Shown here: positions 23,428 to 35,289 of the stretch, piece after piece
Numbering within the stretch: position 1 is the stretch's first letter
Layout of the letters: each line of letters opens with the position of its first letter
Assembly (NCBI GenBank): GCA_029204225.1
Contig: CM055100.1
Location: 51,273,260-51,337,259 of the forward strand
Source: Diphasiastrum complanatum
Lineage: Eukaryota > Streptophyta > Lycopodiopsida > Lycopodiales > Lycopodiaceae
Length of the DNA: 64,000 nucleotides
Reading direction: 5' to 3'
Position numbers and translations under genes: made by a program
Notes under the pieces: model-generated
Database searches by the model: none
The model's input: the letters and a program-made list of their open reading frames with translations, nothing else
What the model was told of the DNA's origin: nothing

Positions 23428-23922
23428 TATTAGAATATCCAAATATTCTAAAATACACCAATTCAATCAATCAAAATATCTAGGAGATCCATTAAGTCTC
23501 AGATAATTATAACTCAATCATGCAAGAAATCAACAATACATCTGAATCTCAATAGATTTACTTGTCTTCTATAAATTCGGAGATGTAGATTGAACTCGTT
23601 CACAAACACATATAGACTACAATTTGTAGTAGAATACAATCCACTAAAATAAGCAAAACTCTCCATAAGTAAAAACAAATTACTTAATAAGAAATGATTG
23701 TGAGATCCATGGGACTCAATAAAATACTAGGTAAAGAGATTTAGACTTACAAAATGCTGATCTGAAATCTCAACTCATTTGACTGGGAATTACTCAACAT
23801 ACTTAAGAATATGTATATTTTTGGAATCCAAATGAAGGCTTAATTCCTAAAGGATACAGGAGTTTATATCTAATACACAACTCGAAAAATATATAAGAAT
23901 TATTCTAAAATATTCTCCACCT
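23428..23922 (-). repeat. Worn copia-type LTR (tentative)
   Basis: The plus strand runs from TATTAGAATATCC to ATTATTCTAAAATA, imperfect inverted ends of the TGTTAGAATA class. The following TTCTCCACCTTGGAGATA (23923-23940) reads on the minus strand as TATCTCCAAGGTGGAGAA, the usual copia purine tract. No coding part or partner LTR was seen. Confidence 0.4.
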
Positions 23923-23940
23923 TGGAGATACTAGATTTTA

Positions 23941-25288
23941 AGAATATTCCTCAAACTGGAATCTTAACTAGAACATGAGCTATTCAAATTCCAAAGCCAT
24001 CAGGTAATCAAAGACAAAAAAAACATACCCAAATGGTATCAATAGCTATCTTCATCCACAAAAAAAAAAAAAAAAAAACTTCAAATTACTGTCTAGAATG
24101 AAATTCTAGATATCCAAAGTTTTCCTGAATTTTCTAAAAATTCAGTTATCATTCTTGGAACCATTAAGATTCGGTATCCAGTCGAGCTCTTTGGGATACA
24201 ATCACTAAACGTGGATTATCTTCACACTGGTCGTTTCACCAATTAACTTTTCACATGAGTAATCTAGTCACTCAGGTTAATTTCAATGATTTAGAAATCT
24301 CAAATATCTAGGTGCAGATCTTAATTGTACTGTACAACACCACATTTAGATCCTTATCCAAATCACGTTTAAGTTAACCAGCAAATCTTTCAGAACAAGA
24401 TCCGTTAACTTTGCAAGTAATTGCCCAACACAATACTTGATCATATGTCTATGTTCACTAACTAGGTTAAGTGCACCAAATAACCCTAGTAACCAAGAAT
24501 ATAGAGTAAATCCATACAAGATCAATCGTGCACATATGAGAACAATCTCACTATGACCTAGTACATATACATATGTCCTTATCTGGCAAATTCCTCCAAA
24601 ATTTGCATATGTTACTCACATATCTCACTGAGAATCTTGTAATTCAGCTACAAAAGAATTCTAAAGGTCATGCGAAGGTTCTGAAGGTCATGCGAGGGTT
24701 AAAATCTCATGGGGAGGGAACTCTCGCCCAACTTGCTCATGTTATCAGATTTTCAAGATCCAATCTTATAGGCAGGTCAATTTGACTATCCTGATTTCAT
24801 ATATGTTGCTTGCAAAGGTTGGTATGATGATCTTGATTGCATGCGAAGGTTTTGAAATTTCTGCTTAGTTGAACTCTCGCAAAGACCTCTTTTTTACTGT
24901 TCTTTCACAAGTAACTCTGGTAGAGCTTCATGTATGTCCATCTGGGTCAAATCTATCTATGGTGGGTCTTGCAAGAGTTCTTATGAAGATCTGATAGTTG
25001 ATCCATTAGTTTAAGTGATTTTTTCCTCTGTTTTTGCTAATTTTGTCTGATATTTTCAAGTATGATCTGCATTGTCAGAGGATATCTATTGACAGATGGT
25101 ATTCTGTTATCCTTTTGATCCTATCTAGATTTGGATCCTGGATCTAGCATAGATCTTGCTGTAATGACCATTTGTAATGTTAGAGCTCATCGGTCAGTGA
25201 TATACATGTCATTATCAGGCTTTATCTGTGCTACTATGGTGGCCAATATTTATAAAATTGGCTACCATTGATGGGTGTATTACAGGAT
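23941..25288. other. Non-coding AT-rich stretch
   Basis: Contains an A run of about 20 at 24060-24079 and a plus frame at 24573-24785 (70 residues) with no recognised motif. It may be decayed internal sequence of the element whose LTR lies at 23.4-23.9 kb. Confidence 0.3.
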
Positions 25289-25965
25289 TGTTAGTGAATA
25301 TGCAAATCAGATTCACAATCTCAGCATCTATCTTGCATGCTGAAACTACAAAATCAAGAAACAAGAAAGTTAATCCACATCTACATTCCACAAAGCAAGA
25401 AAGTAAGCAAAAGATCTAATTAATCCACAATCACAAAGGAAATCGAAACATGCTCATAGGAATTTCACTCAAGAAAATTGCCATGAACAAGGACCTTCAT
25501 AACTGTCAAGAACTCGTGGAAAATCTTCTTTATTCACTCAAGAGGAATTGACAATACAATCAAAGCTCCCTCACAAGAGAGGGGGGCCCTTAAATAAGCA
25601 AGAGGGCTGCCCATGTGGAGCCCAAGTGGCAATTCCACCAAATTAGAAATAACATGTGGAAATTTCCCTTCCACTAGAGGTCAACAACAAAAGATGGCTC
25701 ACTCTAAATTATTTAAGCGGGTCTACACTTATTTAAATTGCCTAGGAAACATTACTAGCTCCTACATGGTCGTTCCTTCTATGGGATACACCATGTAGGC
25801 TCACATAGAAAATAATTGTCATCCTACCTAGTAATTCTCGGCTCTCATGCTCAGCTCTCAGCTTCTTCTGCTCTCCTCCTTAGAGACGTCCTCGGTCATG
25901 GATGAGAGATACTCTGTGTCTTCAGCTTGGCTCAGCATCTAGGGATTCTCTAGAATCCGCTAACA
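25289..25965 (-). repeat. 3' LTR of the large gypsy element
   Basis: About 677 bp with inverted ends TGTTAG (minus, at 25965) and CTAACA (25289 side). The minus strand carries a TATTTAAGG promoter-like box near 25590 and AATAAA near 25528, in the expected U3-R order. It is preceded on the minus strand by a purine-rich tract. Confidence 0.7.
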
Positions 25966-25980
25966 TTATCCACCCCTAAT
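25966..25980 (-). promoter_or_regulatory. Polypurine tract of the large gypsy element
   Basis: The minus strand reads ATTAGGGGTGGATAA, immediately before the LTR TGTTAGCGG. This is the primer for plus-strand synthesis in LTR elements. Confidence 0.7.
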
Positions 25981-26249
25981 CTGTTGCAGGACCCACTGCA
26001 ACATAGATGATGTCGTTCCGCTCGGCACTTGGAAAAGCATGGATCTTCATTCGCTTCCGTAAAATCAGGTGCTTATTATCCGCAAAACTATTTCTCAAAA
26101 ATGAAGATCTCTCAATGGTCGCTACATTCCAGCCCTCTTGAGAACCTCTTGCGAGTCTCGCTCACCTCGTCGTCTCGCTGTCTATTTTTGCTCGCTCATT
26201 TTTTGCCCCAGGGCTTCGAACACTTGGAAGCGAAGCTTGCTTCCGTAGT

Positions 26250-29200
26250 TTAGTGGCCCAGATACTCTCGTATCTTTTCGATGAAACCCACCTCCTGCCA
26301 GTCTTTGATCATGGTGACGTATCGTGATGACATGAAGGCCACTCTATAGTATAGCCGGGCCATCATCTCATGATCTTCCTCTGACTGGGGGGCTACGTTG
26401 GGATTGATCCTGATCGAATCCAAACCACGATCCCACAAACATTCTTGCTGCATTAGAAAGGCCATGGATCGAGAATATTCGGCACTTTCTTGCATGCATA
26501 GATCGGCACTGGTCTTGTATTTGTGCCCGAAGTCTAGCAACTGTAGCCTCAGGTCATCCAGGGAGATTTTGTTCCTAGAATCACTAGCCAATTCACCAAT
26601 TCCATCCGTGGCTTCTCTACAGGCCAGGGATTTCCGCGTTTGAGCGGCATGTAGAATGGATCAATTCGCTTCCATGCCGGTGCCCTCAAGTACTCTTGCA
26701 GCCACCTGCTATCCTGTAAGACCTTGTTCCGCCAATCAGGTTGCGGTTGCAGTGCCGCAATGATCTCAGTCCTGGTGGAGTATTGGCTTTGATCGATCTC
26801 CTCTTTGCCTCATGTTGGGAGGATATTTCCTTTCAAATTTTTTCGATTCTTTGGTGTCAACCATCTTGCCCCTTGGTCTGGTAGGAGAAGCTTCCCTATG
26901 TGATTGTGGTGGCCTCGCCAGGTAATCGTCCAGGGCCTTAGTGCCCGTATCTTTTTCCTTTGCTCGCTCGCTCGTAGATGACTCAGCTGCACCGACGTCT
27001 TGTTTGGGCGAGAATCTTCTTGACTCCAATGGATCTGCCAGGAAGTCATCGTAACTCCCGATGTCAGTGTTAACTTCTGGAAGGTCAGAGATGGAGTGAT
27101 CTGAAGAGGGAACAGGTTTAGGAGGAGGTGGGTTTAACGAATTGTGCGCGGCACTAGGGGAGCAAAGTTGTTGAAGGATTTGTCCCGTCGGGCTTTGTAC
27201 GTGTCTTTTGATGGGCCCATTAATCTGCTAGGAGGTGGTGGGGAGAGGGATGATGAAGAAACAGGGTAAGTTGAAATGAATGTTTCAGAAAAATTAAAAG
27301 CGGAATAAGATGAAGGGTTAAAAGTGGGAGGGGAAAGGGAAAAAGCTCTGGAAGCAGCTTTGGCTCTATGGCTACCCGATCCCAGCTACCATCTGATGGT
27401 CGGGTTTGCCCGTCCTTATTTTCTGCTCCGTCATCTCCATCATCGTCTCGTGGTTTCTTTGAAAGAGCGCCTGCTTGGGCCTTGCACGCCGTGTCCCACA
27501 ACTAGTTCACCTTGTCCAAGACTTGGTGCAGGGCCTTTGTTGTATCTTCTAGCTACTTCTGGGACTCCAGGATGATCTTTTCCTGCTTGGCCACAATATT
27601 TTCAAAATTTATTTTCTCGGCTTCCCGTTCCTAAATCAGCCGCACATACTTCTCCATCCGGATGGTTGTGATCTATGGGGCCTGGAACTGTATGTCCTCG
27701 GGCTTGATTAGAGGGACACCAACTGTCATTGCACCCGACGATCCGTCTCGTACTTGGTCGATCTAGACCATCTGGTGCTTCAGTTGCTACTGGACCTCTT
27801 CCAAAGTGATCTTTTGCCCAGCCATCATGGATCTCATTTCTTCTGTCTCCTTTTCTCTTTCTTTGGCCAGCTTCTGTTGTTGAGCAATTTCTCGATCCTG
27901 GTACTGGACCTTATTCTCGAGCACTTGGTGTTGGCTTACCAACCAATGCATGTGGTAGCTTGCTTCGGATAGGCCGATCATTGAGCACTTAGCTGCTTTG
28001 GAGAGCTTCTCAAGGTTAGTGATGGTTGGGTACTGATTAGGGGTGTGAGATGGTGAAGCTAATCCAAAAAATAGACGTTGTGGAGGGAATGAAGATGGAG
28101 GTGGAGGGAGTGGAGAAATAATATTAGTAGCAACGGTGGTGATGGTTAGTGGGGGGGTCAGACTTCCTCCTAACTGATCTTCTTTTTCTGGATCATCATC
28201 ACTTATCTCCATCAGGTCCGCAACATCAAAGTATTGCGATGTGTCCAAGGTGTGGACTTGTTGGGCCTGTGGCTGTTGATCTTGTGGCTGTTAAGCCGTT
28301 CCCGTGTCTTGGCAAATGGAACTCCCCACTCCTCCCCCCCCTCCCCCCCAAAAAAAAAAAGTGTCGGTGGTGATGTTGGTGGCGTTGGCATGGTAATCAA
28401 CATGGGTGGGGTGGTGACTTCGTCTGGTGGCACAACGTGGGTTGTGTCCGTGTCTGCTTATGTTGATGATGTAGCTGCTCCATCACCCTCGTCGATGGTG
28501 TGTAAGGGTGAGGAGTGTGTCAGAGAGGCTGCATTCGAGCTTCCATCATCTAAAGCTAAATTTCTTGATGATGTTCTATCAGGTGAGCTTCCTGCGTATG
28601 CGTTGTTGCCTTATGTCTGGCAACTGGGCCTTTGAGGTATCGGCATGTTGAGCTGCCGATGATGTTGCTGCTTGTGGATCTGGTTGTGAGCTTGGTGGCT
28701 TGTGTACCAGGGGAAGAATATTGGTGTTCACCCTTTTGGGTGGAAGTTCTGATGGTGAAGTAGCCCGGGAGCGTGGATGCTTGGATTATTTGGACCCTAT
28801 TGGGATGTCCCATGCTTTGTCCGCAAGTTGTAGGTGTTGTTAAGTCTGGGCCCATTTTGTACTTGTTGGAGTGTGATATCAGTCACGAAATACCCTTGGA
28901 CAGTTATTGACTGCTTGCTCTTAACACACTCATGAAGGTAGTTCGAAGCAAACTGTGCCCAATCATAAAGATTTTGGGCATGCAGTCGTGAATCTGTCAT
29001 CATGTGGAACAGGGACATGGGTACTCGTAGTACCTTTGTTCGTGGTCGTTGTGTGATCTGGTCAAGTATGCACATGTCGCTTGCAGCTGCTGATCATTGA
29101 TGGCCTCAATGCGGTACCCATCTTTATTCTTCCATTTGTCCACTGAGGGATCTATGTATTTGAAATAGGCTATCTGCTCAATCTTCTTGAGGGTCCTGGT

Positions 29201-29518
29201 GACAACATTTGGTCCTCGAGCAAACCCGAAGGGTTACAAGTCAGCCGCCGCAAAAGATATGTTATAAACATAGTTCCTGACAGGGGGAACTATGAGTTGG
29301 CATGATCTTGTCGTAGCATTATAATTTGCGTACGCCATGTGTATCAGGTATGGACTTTGATACCCCATCAGGACAAGGATTTGGAACTCAATTGCCTTAA
29401 AAAATAATTCGGCTTACTGGTACCAGGTCTGCATCTCTGTAATATCCAATTTGCACAGCTGGATGTCGAGCTCATTAGCATCGGGGTCGTCAGAACTGGA
29501 ACTAGGGTTGGAAGACAT
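26250..29518 (-). pseudogene. Unrecognised 3' ORF of gypsy element (about 1,000 codons, degenerate)
   Basis: A minus-strand reading frame from ATG at 29518 (MSSNPSSSSDDPDANELD) to a stop near 26250. It is broken by several in-frame TAG/TAA/TGA codons and by frameshifts near 29045, 28250-28850 and 26600. Segments in order: an N-terminal region (YANYNATTRSCQLIVPPVRN; YFKYIDPSVDKWKN), a Q-rich stretch, a proline-rich region (28170-28100), a charged probable coiled coil (QYQDREIAQQQKLAKEREKE, about 27900), a second coiled coil (about 27650-27560), a basic-acidic region, then a C-terminal globular-looking part (ARLYYRVAFMSSRYVTMIKD). No env, transmembrane or zinc motif was seen. I do not recognise the protein. 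The codon pattern and position just before the polypurine tract argue that it once belonged to the element. Confidence 0.5.
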
Positions 29519-29585
29519 GGTGAAAAAATGGAAGAAACAGGGGTCTGGAAAAAGTGTGTCGGTTGAGATTTGAAAAAGGGTTAAG

Positions 29586-29805
29586 AGTGCTCGGTTGAGA
29601 TTTGATGGAGGCTTCGGTTGAGATTTGATGGAGGCTTTTGTTGAGGTGCGACGGAGGCTTCGGCCGAGGTGGAACGGAGGCTTCGGTCGAGGTGGGACGT
29701 AGGCTTCGGTCGAGATGGGACGTAGGCTTCGGTCGAGATGGGACGTAGGCTTCGATCGAGAATTGAACGGAGGCTTCGGTTGAGATGGAACTGAGGGTCG
29801 GGTGA
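29586..29805. repeat. Minisatellite block 1, about 24-bp unit
   Basis: About nine imperfect units built on GAGGCTTCGGTCGAGATGGG. It shares the CTTCGGTCGAGAT core with block 2. Confidence 0.75.
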
Positions 29806-29834
29806 GAAGGCAGGTGATAGCGTCGGTTGAGAAG

Positions 29835-30094
29835 GGATTGGAAGATTTGTGTAGAACGAAGTATGTTGCAGAATGAAAGGGTTGTGAAGGAACGAGATTG
29901 GGTAAAGAAAAATGGAAGGCAAAATATTTGAAGGCGAAAGATGTGGAGGTGTTTTTTGGAAGGACGGATTGGAAGATGTGTGGAAAGCGAAGTATGTTGT
30001 GGAATGAAAGGATGGTGACGGAATGAGGTTGGGTAAAGAAAGATGGAAGGTATAAGGTCTGAAAGCGGAAGATGTGGAGATGTTGGTCAAGGAT
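29835..30094. repeat. 131-bp tandem duplication
   Basis: The segment beginning GGATTGGAAGATTTGTG at 29835 is repeated from 29966 (GGATTGGAAGATGTGTGG) with scattered substitutions. The minus frame across it (MTNISTSSAFRPYTF...) is proline/serine-rich and shows the same duplication, so it is probably not a gene. Confidence 0.7.
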
Positions 30095-30564
30095 GGAGAT
30101 GTGGGGAAGGTGGATATCTGTGGAAATGGATGTATGGAGGTGGTGAATGAACTGGAAGAAAGAACAAGTGTTTTATGTTGATGATGTTATTCCCAATAGT
30201 GTAACAGGAGCGTGATGAATGCTCGCGTGACACTACCCCTCAGCATGCGAAAAGTTTCAAATTGATGTGTATTTTGCCGGCAATGTTAGTTTTGGAAAGG
30301 TTTGGTGATGGCGCTCTGAATGGTAATCAAACGACGATGGTGGATACTCGGTGGAGGTGGAGTGTAAACGATGACAGAAGCATTGAACAAAAGAGCGCTA
30401 GGATCGTGCACAAGAGCAAGAAGATTGCCAACAAATTGTCGCAAGAAACTCCAGAATTCGCACTTCGCTGAGGTGCAAATCGCATCGTTGTGATGGCATT
30501 TATGGACGCCGTCGTTTGGTTTCAGATGAGATGTGACGTGCCGGTTTTTGTAGTTTTGAATTTG

Positions 30565-31272
30565 GAACCTCCGGTCGAGATTGGAGTGGGTGCTCCGATT
30601 GAGATCTGATAGAATACTTCGGTCGAGATCCAACAGGACGCTTCGGTCGAGATCCAACAGAACGTTCTGATTGAGATTTTACAGAATGCTCCAGTCTAGA
30701 TCGAACAAGATGCTCCGGTTGAGATTTAACAAGATGCTCCGATCGAGATCGAACAGGATGCTTCGGTTGGGATCCAACAGGATGCTCCGATCAAGATCCA
30801 ACAGGATGCTTCGGTCGAGATCCGATAGAATACTCTGGTCGAGATCCAACAAGACGCTTTGGTCGAGATCCAACAAAATGCTCTGGTTGAGATTTAAGAG
30901 GATGCTCCGGTCGAGATCGAATAGGATGCTCCGGTCGAGATCGAACAGGACGCTTCAGTTGAGATCCAACAGGATGCTTTGGTCAGATCCAACAGAACGC
31001 TCTGGTTGAGATTTGACAGAAACGCTCCGGTTGAGATTTGACAGAAACGTTTCAGTTGAGATTTGACAGAAACGCTTCGGTTGAGATTTGACGAAAACGC
31101 TCTGGTTGAGATTTGACAGAAATGCTCTGGTCAAGATTTAACAAGAGTCCTTCGGTCAAGATTTGACAGGAGTCTTTCGGTCAAGATTCGACAGAAATGC
31201 TCCAGTCGAGATCCAATAGGACGCTTCGATCGAGATCCAACATAACGCTCCGGTTGAGATTTGACAGAAACC
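30565..31272. repeat. Minisatellite block 2, about 24-bp unit, roughly 29 copies
   Basis: Units of the type ATGCTCCGGTCGAGATC plus AACAGG or TGACAGA. Because 24 is a multiple of three, both strands show long 8-residue-periodic frames (plus RSRSNRML, minus DLDRSILL). These are repeat shadows. The block lies between the gypsy pol end and the 3' ORF. Confidence 0.85.
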
Positions 31273-31279
31273 GTGTATG

Positions 31280-31645
31280 GAGGAATGGAGCTATGTGTGC
31301 AAGTGAAGAGCTTCAGGGGGAAAATATGATTGTGGCTCAAAGTAGAAGTTCTTATGGGAAAGAAGTATCTCAATGAATGATTGTATGCTTAATTGGGAAT
31401 ATTGAGATATCAGACAGACAAAAATGAGATGGGTCTAAAGTGTGATAAATTTGTTTCATATGGTGTAGTCTATCATTTGTTGACCTGGAACATTCATGAA
31501 AAATGGGTATTTAAAGAAAAAGAAAATGCATAGAAAGTAAATAAGTATAGGTATGAATTATAGACAAGAAAAGAGTACAAAAATAGGCATGCAAAAAGAG
31601 AATAACAAGCAAGAAATTAAGAAAATAAAAAATATAGAATATATA
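31280..31645. other. Spacer downstream of gypsy pol
   Basis: AT-rich, purine-biased on the plus strand at 31500-31640, with no coding signal. Confidence 0.4.
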
Positions 31646-31659
31646 CCAGGGAAAAAGTG

Positions 31660-32869
31660 TTAGATTGGGTCAACAAAAAACAGTTCCTCGTAATACCGCC
31701 GTAGATGACCACCGTTGACGATAGTGTCTAGGAGTATTCTGTCAAGTGTTTGTAGCTGGACTGCACCATTAGGAAAGATTTTAGTGATAACATACGGGCC
31801 CTCACTTCGGAATTTTAATTTGCTAGGGTGCTTCTTCGATGTATAAAGCACCTGGTCACTAAGTGTAAATCTTTTTTGCGTAAGTGACGGTCATGCCAGG
31901 CCTTTTGACAGGTTTTGTTAACTAGTTGTGCATGGAAAGATATGAGTCTTGTCTCGCATAATTGGGTTAACGTAAATAGCCTGGTTTTGACTTGTTGCTC
32001 AATTGTAGCTTTCTCACAGAGATCTGTAGATAAAGCTTTCATGATTCTTAGAGAATGAACTAAGAATTCTATAGGCATTACCGCCTCTTGACCATACACT
32101 AGATGGAATGGGGTAACCCATCCAATGGCTTTCTTCGGGGTTGTGCGGTAAGCCCAGATAGCTGAGAAAAGTTTCATTTCCCAATCAAAGCAAGTGGTTC
32201 CAACTATCTTTGTCAATATTTTACATATCATCTTGTTAGTTGATTCGGCTTGGCCATTACATCTAGGATAGTACGGTGGTGTACTCTTTCGGTGAACAAC
32301 AAGGTAATGGCGTAGCAAATTATCAATGACAGCATTTAAAAAGTGCGTTTCGCGATCACTAACTACCTCTATAGGACAACCAAAACGTGTAATAATGTTT
32401 TCGTAAAGAAAACGCGCTACAGTCTTTGCGTTGGTTTCCTTTGTTGTCGAGCCTCAACCCACTTAGTGGCGTAATCTGTGGCTATTAGGATATAACGGGC
32501 TTGTGTATGTTTCGTTGCTGGGCTGATTGGTCCAACAAAATCAATTCCCCACTTATGGAAGGCTTCGTTTTCTATAATGGGAGTTAAAGGTGTGAAGTCT
32601 GCTTTCGTATTTTTCTTGGCTCTCTGACAGACATCACATGTTTTAATGACATCAAATGTGTCTTCAAATAAGGATGGCCACCACAAGCTTGCTCGAAGGA
32701 TAATTTTAGTTGTCGCTTCAGCAGAGAAGTGACCGCCGCCAATGCCCTCATGAGCTTGAGATATGATAGGCCGTATCTCAGATTCATAAGCACATCGTCG
32801 GATAATACTGTCAACGTCCCTTTTGTAAAGTTGTCCGGCTATTAGCTGAAAGGGTGCTGCTTTAAGCAA
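31660..32869 (-). pseudogene. Ty3/gypsy integrase (large element)
   Basis: The minus-strand piece 32869-32417 holds the zinc-binding region (SQAHEGIGGGHFSAEATTK, then CDVCQRAKK) and the first catalytic aspartate (WGIDFVGPIS, ATDYATKWVEA). After a frame change, 32318-31815 holds PPYYPRCNGQAESTNKMICK, with the catalytic glutamate present, and WVTPFHLVYGQEAVMPIEF. The C-terminus FRSEGPYVITKIFPNGAVQL ends near 31660. The second aspartate region lies between the pieces (about 32400-32340), where frames change. The WGIDF.GP wording is typical of non-chromodomain Athila/Tat-type integrases. Confidence 0.85.
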
Positions 32870-34422
32870 AAATTTATTTTTGCAGCTGTATTCAAGCCTT
32901 CTTTGAGTCTGCTTGTTGTTAGGAACTGAGTGATCTCCTCAGCCCATAAGGGTGTAGCATCAATCTGAAAAAGACATGCATCAGGAAGATCATCATTGAC
33001 TGGTGCAGTTGCTTCTTCAGCATTAGGGAGTCGGGAAAGGTGATCCACCATGAAATGTTGGATTCCTTTCTGAACGACTACGCGGAAATTAAATTTCTCT
33101 AATAACAACAGCCATAGAGCTATACGTCCCGTTTTACAGGATTTATTAACAATATGTAACAGGGCTTGATGGTGATGTAGAAGGCAAAGGTCTGGCCTAG
33201 TAGATAATGTCTTAGTTGTTGAACAGCATAGACCATCGCCAATGCTTCTCGCTCGGTGGTTGTATAGTTTACTTCAACATGCACCAGTTTCCTGCTCAAG
33301 AAACGTATTGGGAAATCCTTGCCATACTCGTTCGGTTGTGCAAGAAGACCTCCAATGGCATACTTACTTGCGTCAGTATGCACACGGAACTCTTTCGTGT
33401 AGTCTGGCGAGTGGAGTATGGGTGCCATGGTAATGGTTGTTTTCAACTCCTCAAAGGCTTTAATGCGTACTTCGGTCCATCGAGGATCTACCACAACTAA
33501 ATAAACGAGGTGTGCCTTGCCGGCATAATCGATTATAAAGATGCAATAATTATTTGTGTGACCGAGGAAGACGTAACCTTCCTTCACTGTTGCAGGTAAG
33601 GGCATTTCAACTATTACCTTGATTTTTGAAAGATCGGTAGAAATACCGTTCTCTGAAATTATATGCCCGAGTACTACCCCATGGGTGACCCAGATTTGAC
33701 ACTTATTAGGGTTTAGCAAAATTCCAAATCTACAATAGCGAATGAAGATTTTCTCCAGTGCGTCAAGGTGCATAGCGGCTAAGGAATGTACACCCAGATC
33801 GTCGAGATAAATCTCGACAATCCGATGTAACAGGTCTTGGAAGGCCAATTGCATGACCCTCTGAAACGTTGAAGCGGCGTTGCATAAGCCAAAAGGCATG
33901 ACATTATAAGCATAAACCCCATTCTCTGTGGCAAAGGCCGTTTTATGTTTATCTTCAGGGGCTATTTGAACAAGGAAATAACTACTGAATCCATCCAAGA
34001 AGCTGAAAGCTTCGTCATTTTCTCTAAGATTTGGGTCATTAAAGCCAAGGGAAAATGGTCTTTCTTCGTATGCCGTTTTCCTTGGGTACAACCACAATGG
34101 GTAATACCCAATCAGTATGTTGGACTTCATAAATGAAGCCAACATCCAACAATTTCTTAATATCTTCATCGATTCTCTCACGATAGACGGGGTTACTTCT
34201 GTAAGGTTTAGCCCTAACAGGCTTAGCGTTGTCTTCTAAGAAAATCGTATGGACCACTACTTTAGGCGGAATTTCTTTCATTTTTGTATAGTTCCATGCA
34301 AATACATCCCTGTATTTGTGAAGTAAAATTTTCAGATCAGAAAGTTGTTTGAACGAAAGGTGTGCACCAACATGAACTATTCGATCCATCTCCTTGTCAT
34401 GATCGTTAATGTTTAACGACAT
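32842..34422 (-). pseudogene. Ty3/gypsy reverse transcriptase and RNase H (large element)
   Basis: 34422-34039 carries the RT N-terminus (HKYRDVFAWNYTKMKEIPPK, KPVRAKPYRSNPVYRERIDE, VLPIVVVPKENG). A frameshift near 34090 leads into 34181-33120. That piece holds FSYFLVQIAPEDKHKTAF, VMPFGLCNAASTFQRVMQ and the catalytic box EIYLDDLGVHS (about 33800). It also holds HGVVLGHIISENGI and RNase H FRVHTDASKYAIGGLL and TEREALAMVYAVQQLRHYLL. Another frame change leads to 33108-32842 (HFMVDHLSRLPNAEEA). The catalytic residues are largely present, so this is a comparatively recent copy, but three frameshifts inactivate it. Confidence 0.88.
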
Positions 34423-35131
34423 CGTTTTAGCTGTCCTTCAAAGGAGTTGGAACTTGGTGTAGGTTCCCGGTGTGGCTGCGGTAACTGGATAACAACGTCA
34501 TTCAGTGTAAAATCTTTAAATTTTCGTAAAAGATCGAAAGGTGGTTCCACAAAGTTTTCTGGAACTTTGGGAAGCACCTGAGTTGAGTCACTACCGGACG
34601 TGGAAGCTTGGTCTGATGGTTTGGTTTCTGTCTCTTTAGACAAGGGCTTAATCGGCTGCTTAAGCTTCTCACGCATCTGTATTTGACGCTCGATTAATTT
34701 TGTATCAATAAGTTTATGTTTTTGTAACCGAGGTTTTTGAGGTTTTTGAGTGGGCGGTGTTGTTGCCTCACTTATCATGTCGTCATCGATTGTATCCCAA
34801 ACTTCATCTGGATACACATCCCATGTGTATACTTTGGGCTTGGGCCTATATGCTTGTGTATTGGGTACTTTGGATGTCAGTTGGACAGACGTTGGGCATC
34901 TAGATAAAGGAATACATGTTCATCCGTCATTTCAACATCATCCATGGAAAGAATACCTTCTTCCAAAACATGGGCGGTAGAGACACTAGGTTCTCCTGGG
35001 CACCAAGCTATAGGAATCGGGTCAATCATCATAAGTGGGATGATGGGTGTATCAATGTCGGTAGACGATGGGAGAATATCCACATCTTCTGCAGCGGTTT
35101 CGATACAACATCGATTTTGTGACTTGCCCAT
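34413..35131 (-). pseudogene. Gypsy protease/linker region (large element), no catalytic motif seen
   Basis: 35131-34877 (MGKSQNRCCIETAAEDVD...) and 34817-34413 (YPDEVWDTIDDDMISEATTP...) run directly into the RT frame. The first is acidic, the second lysine- and proline-rich. The position matches the protease-to-RT linker, but I could not find a D(T/S)G active site. Sequence right of 35131 is not recognisable as this element. Confidence 0.5.
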
Positions 35132-35289
35132 ACAAAAGTCTCAATAGCTTATAAATAAAAAAATGGAAATGTTTTCACACCAAGTAGATTGAGTTTTATA
35201 TTTATTTAATACTAGTGGCACCACTAATGCATGTGTTGTCCAAAAAGGCAGACATCTCGCAGATGTAGAATTAGACTCTAGTCCAATGA

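Larger units (their letters stand above)
25289..35131 (-). mobile_element. Large Ty3/gypsy element (Athila/Tat-like layout) with extra 3' ORF
   Basis: On the minus strand in order: pol (35131-31660), a spacer with two minisatellite blocks (31272-30565, 29805-29586), a long degenerate ORF (29518-26250), a purine tract and a 3' LTR (25965-25289). No gag or 5' LTR is seen right of 35131, so the element is 5'-truncated. Pol lacks a chromodomain. An extra ORF between integrase and the 3' LTR resembles the Athila/Tat lineages; lineage assignment is inference. Confidence 0.7.

Noticed and set aside
29581-30090. 169-residue minus frame, Pro/Ser-rich
   Set aside because: It spans two tandem repeats (24 bp and 131 bp), and its internal similarity is explained by them.
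30671-31009. 112-residue plus frame of RSRSNRML repeats
   Set aside because: A 24-bp minisatellite keeps any frame open; there is no start context or conservation.
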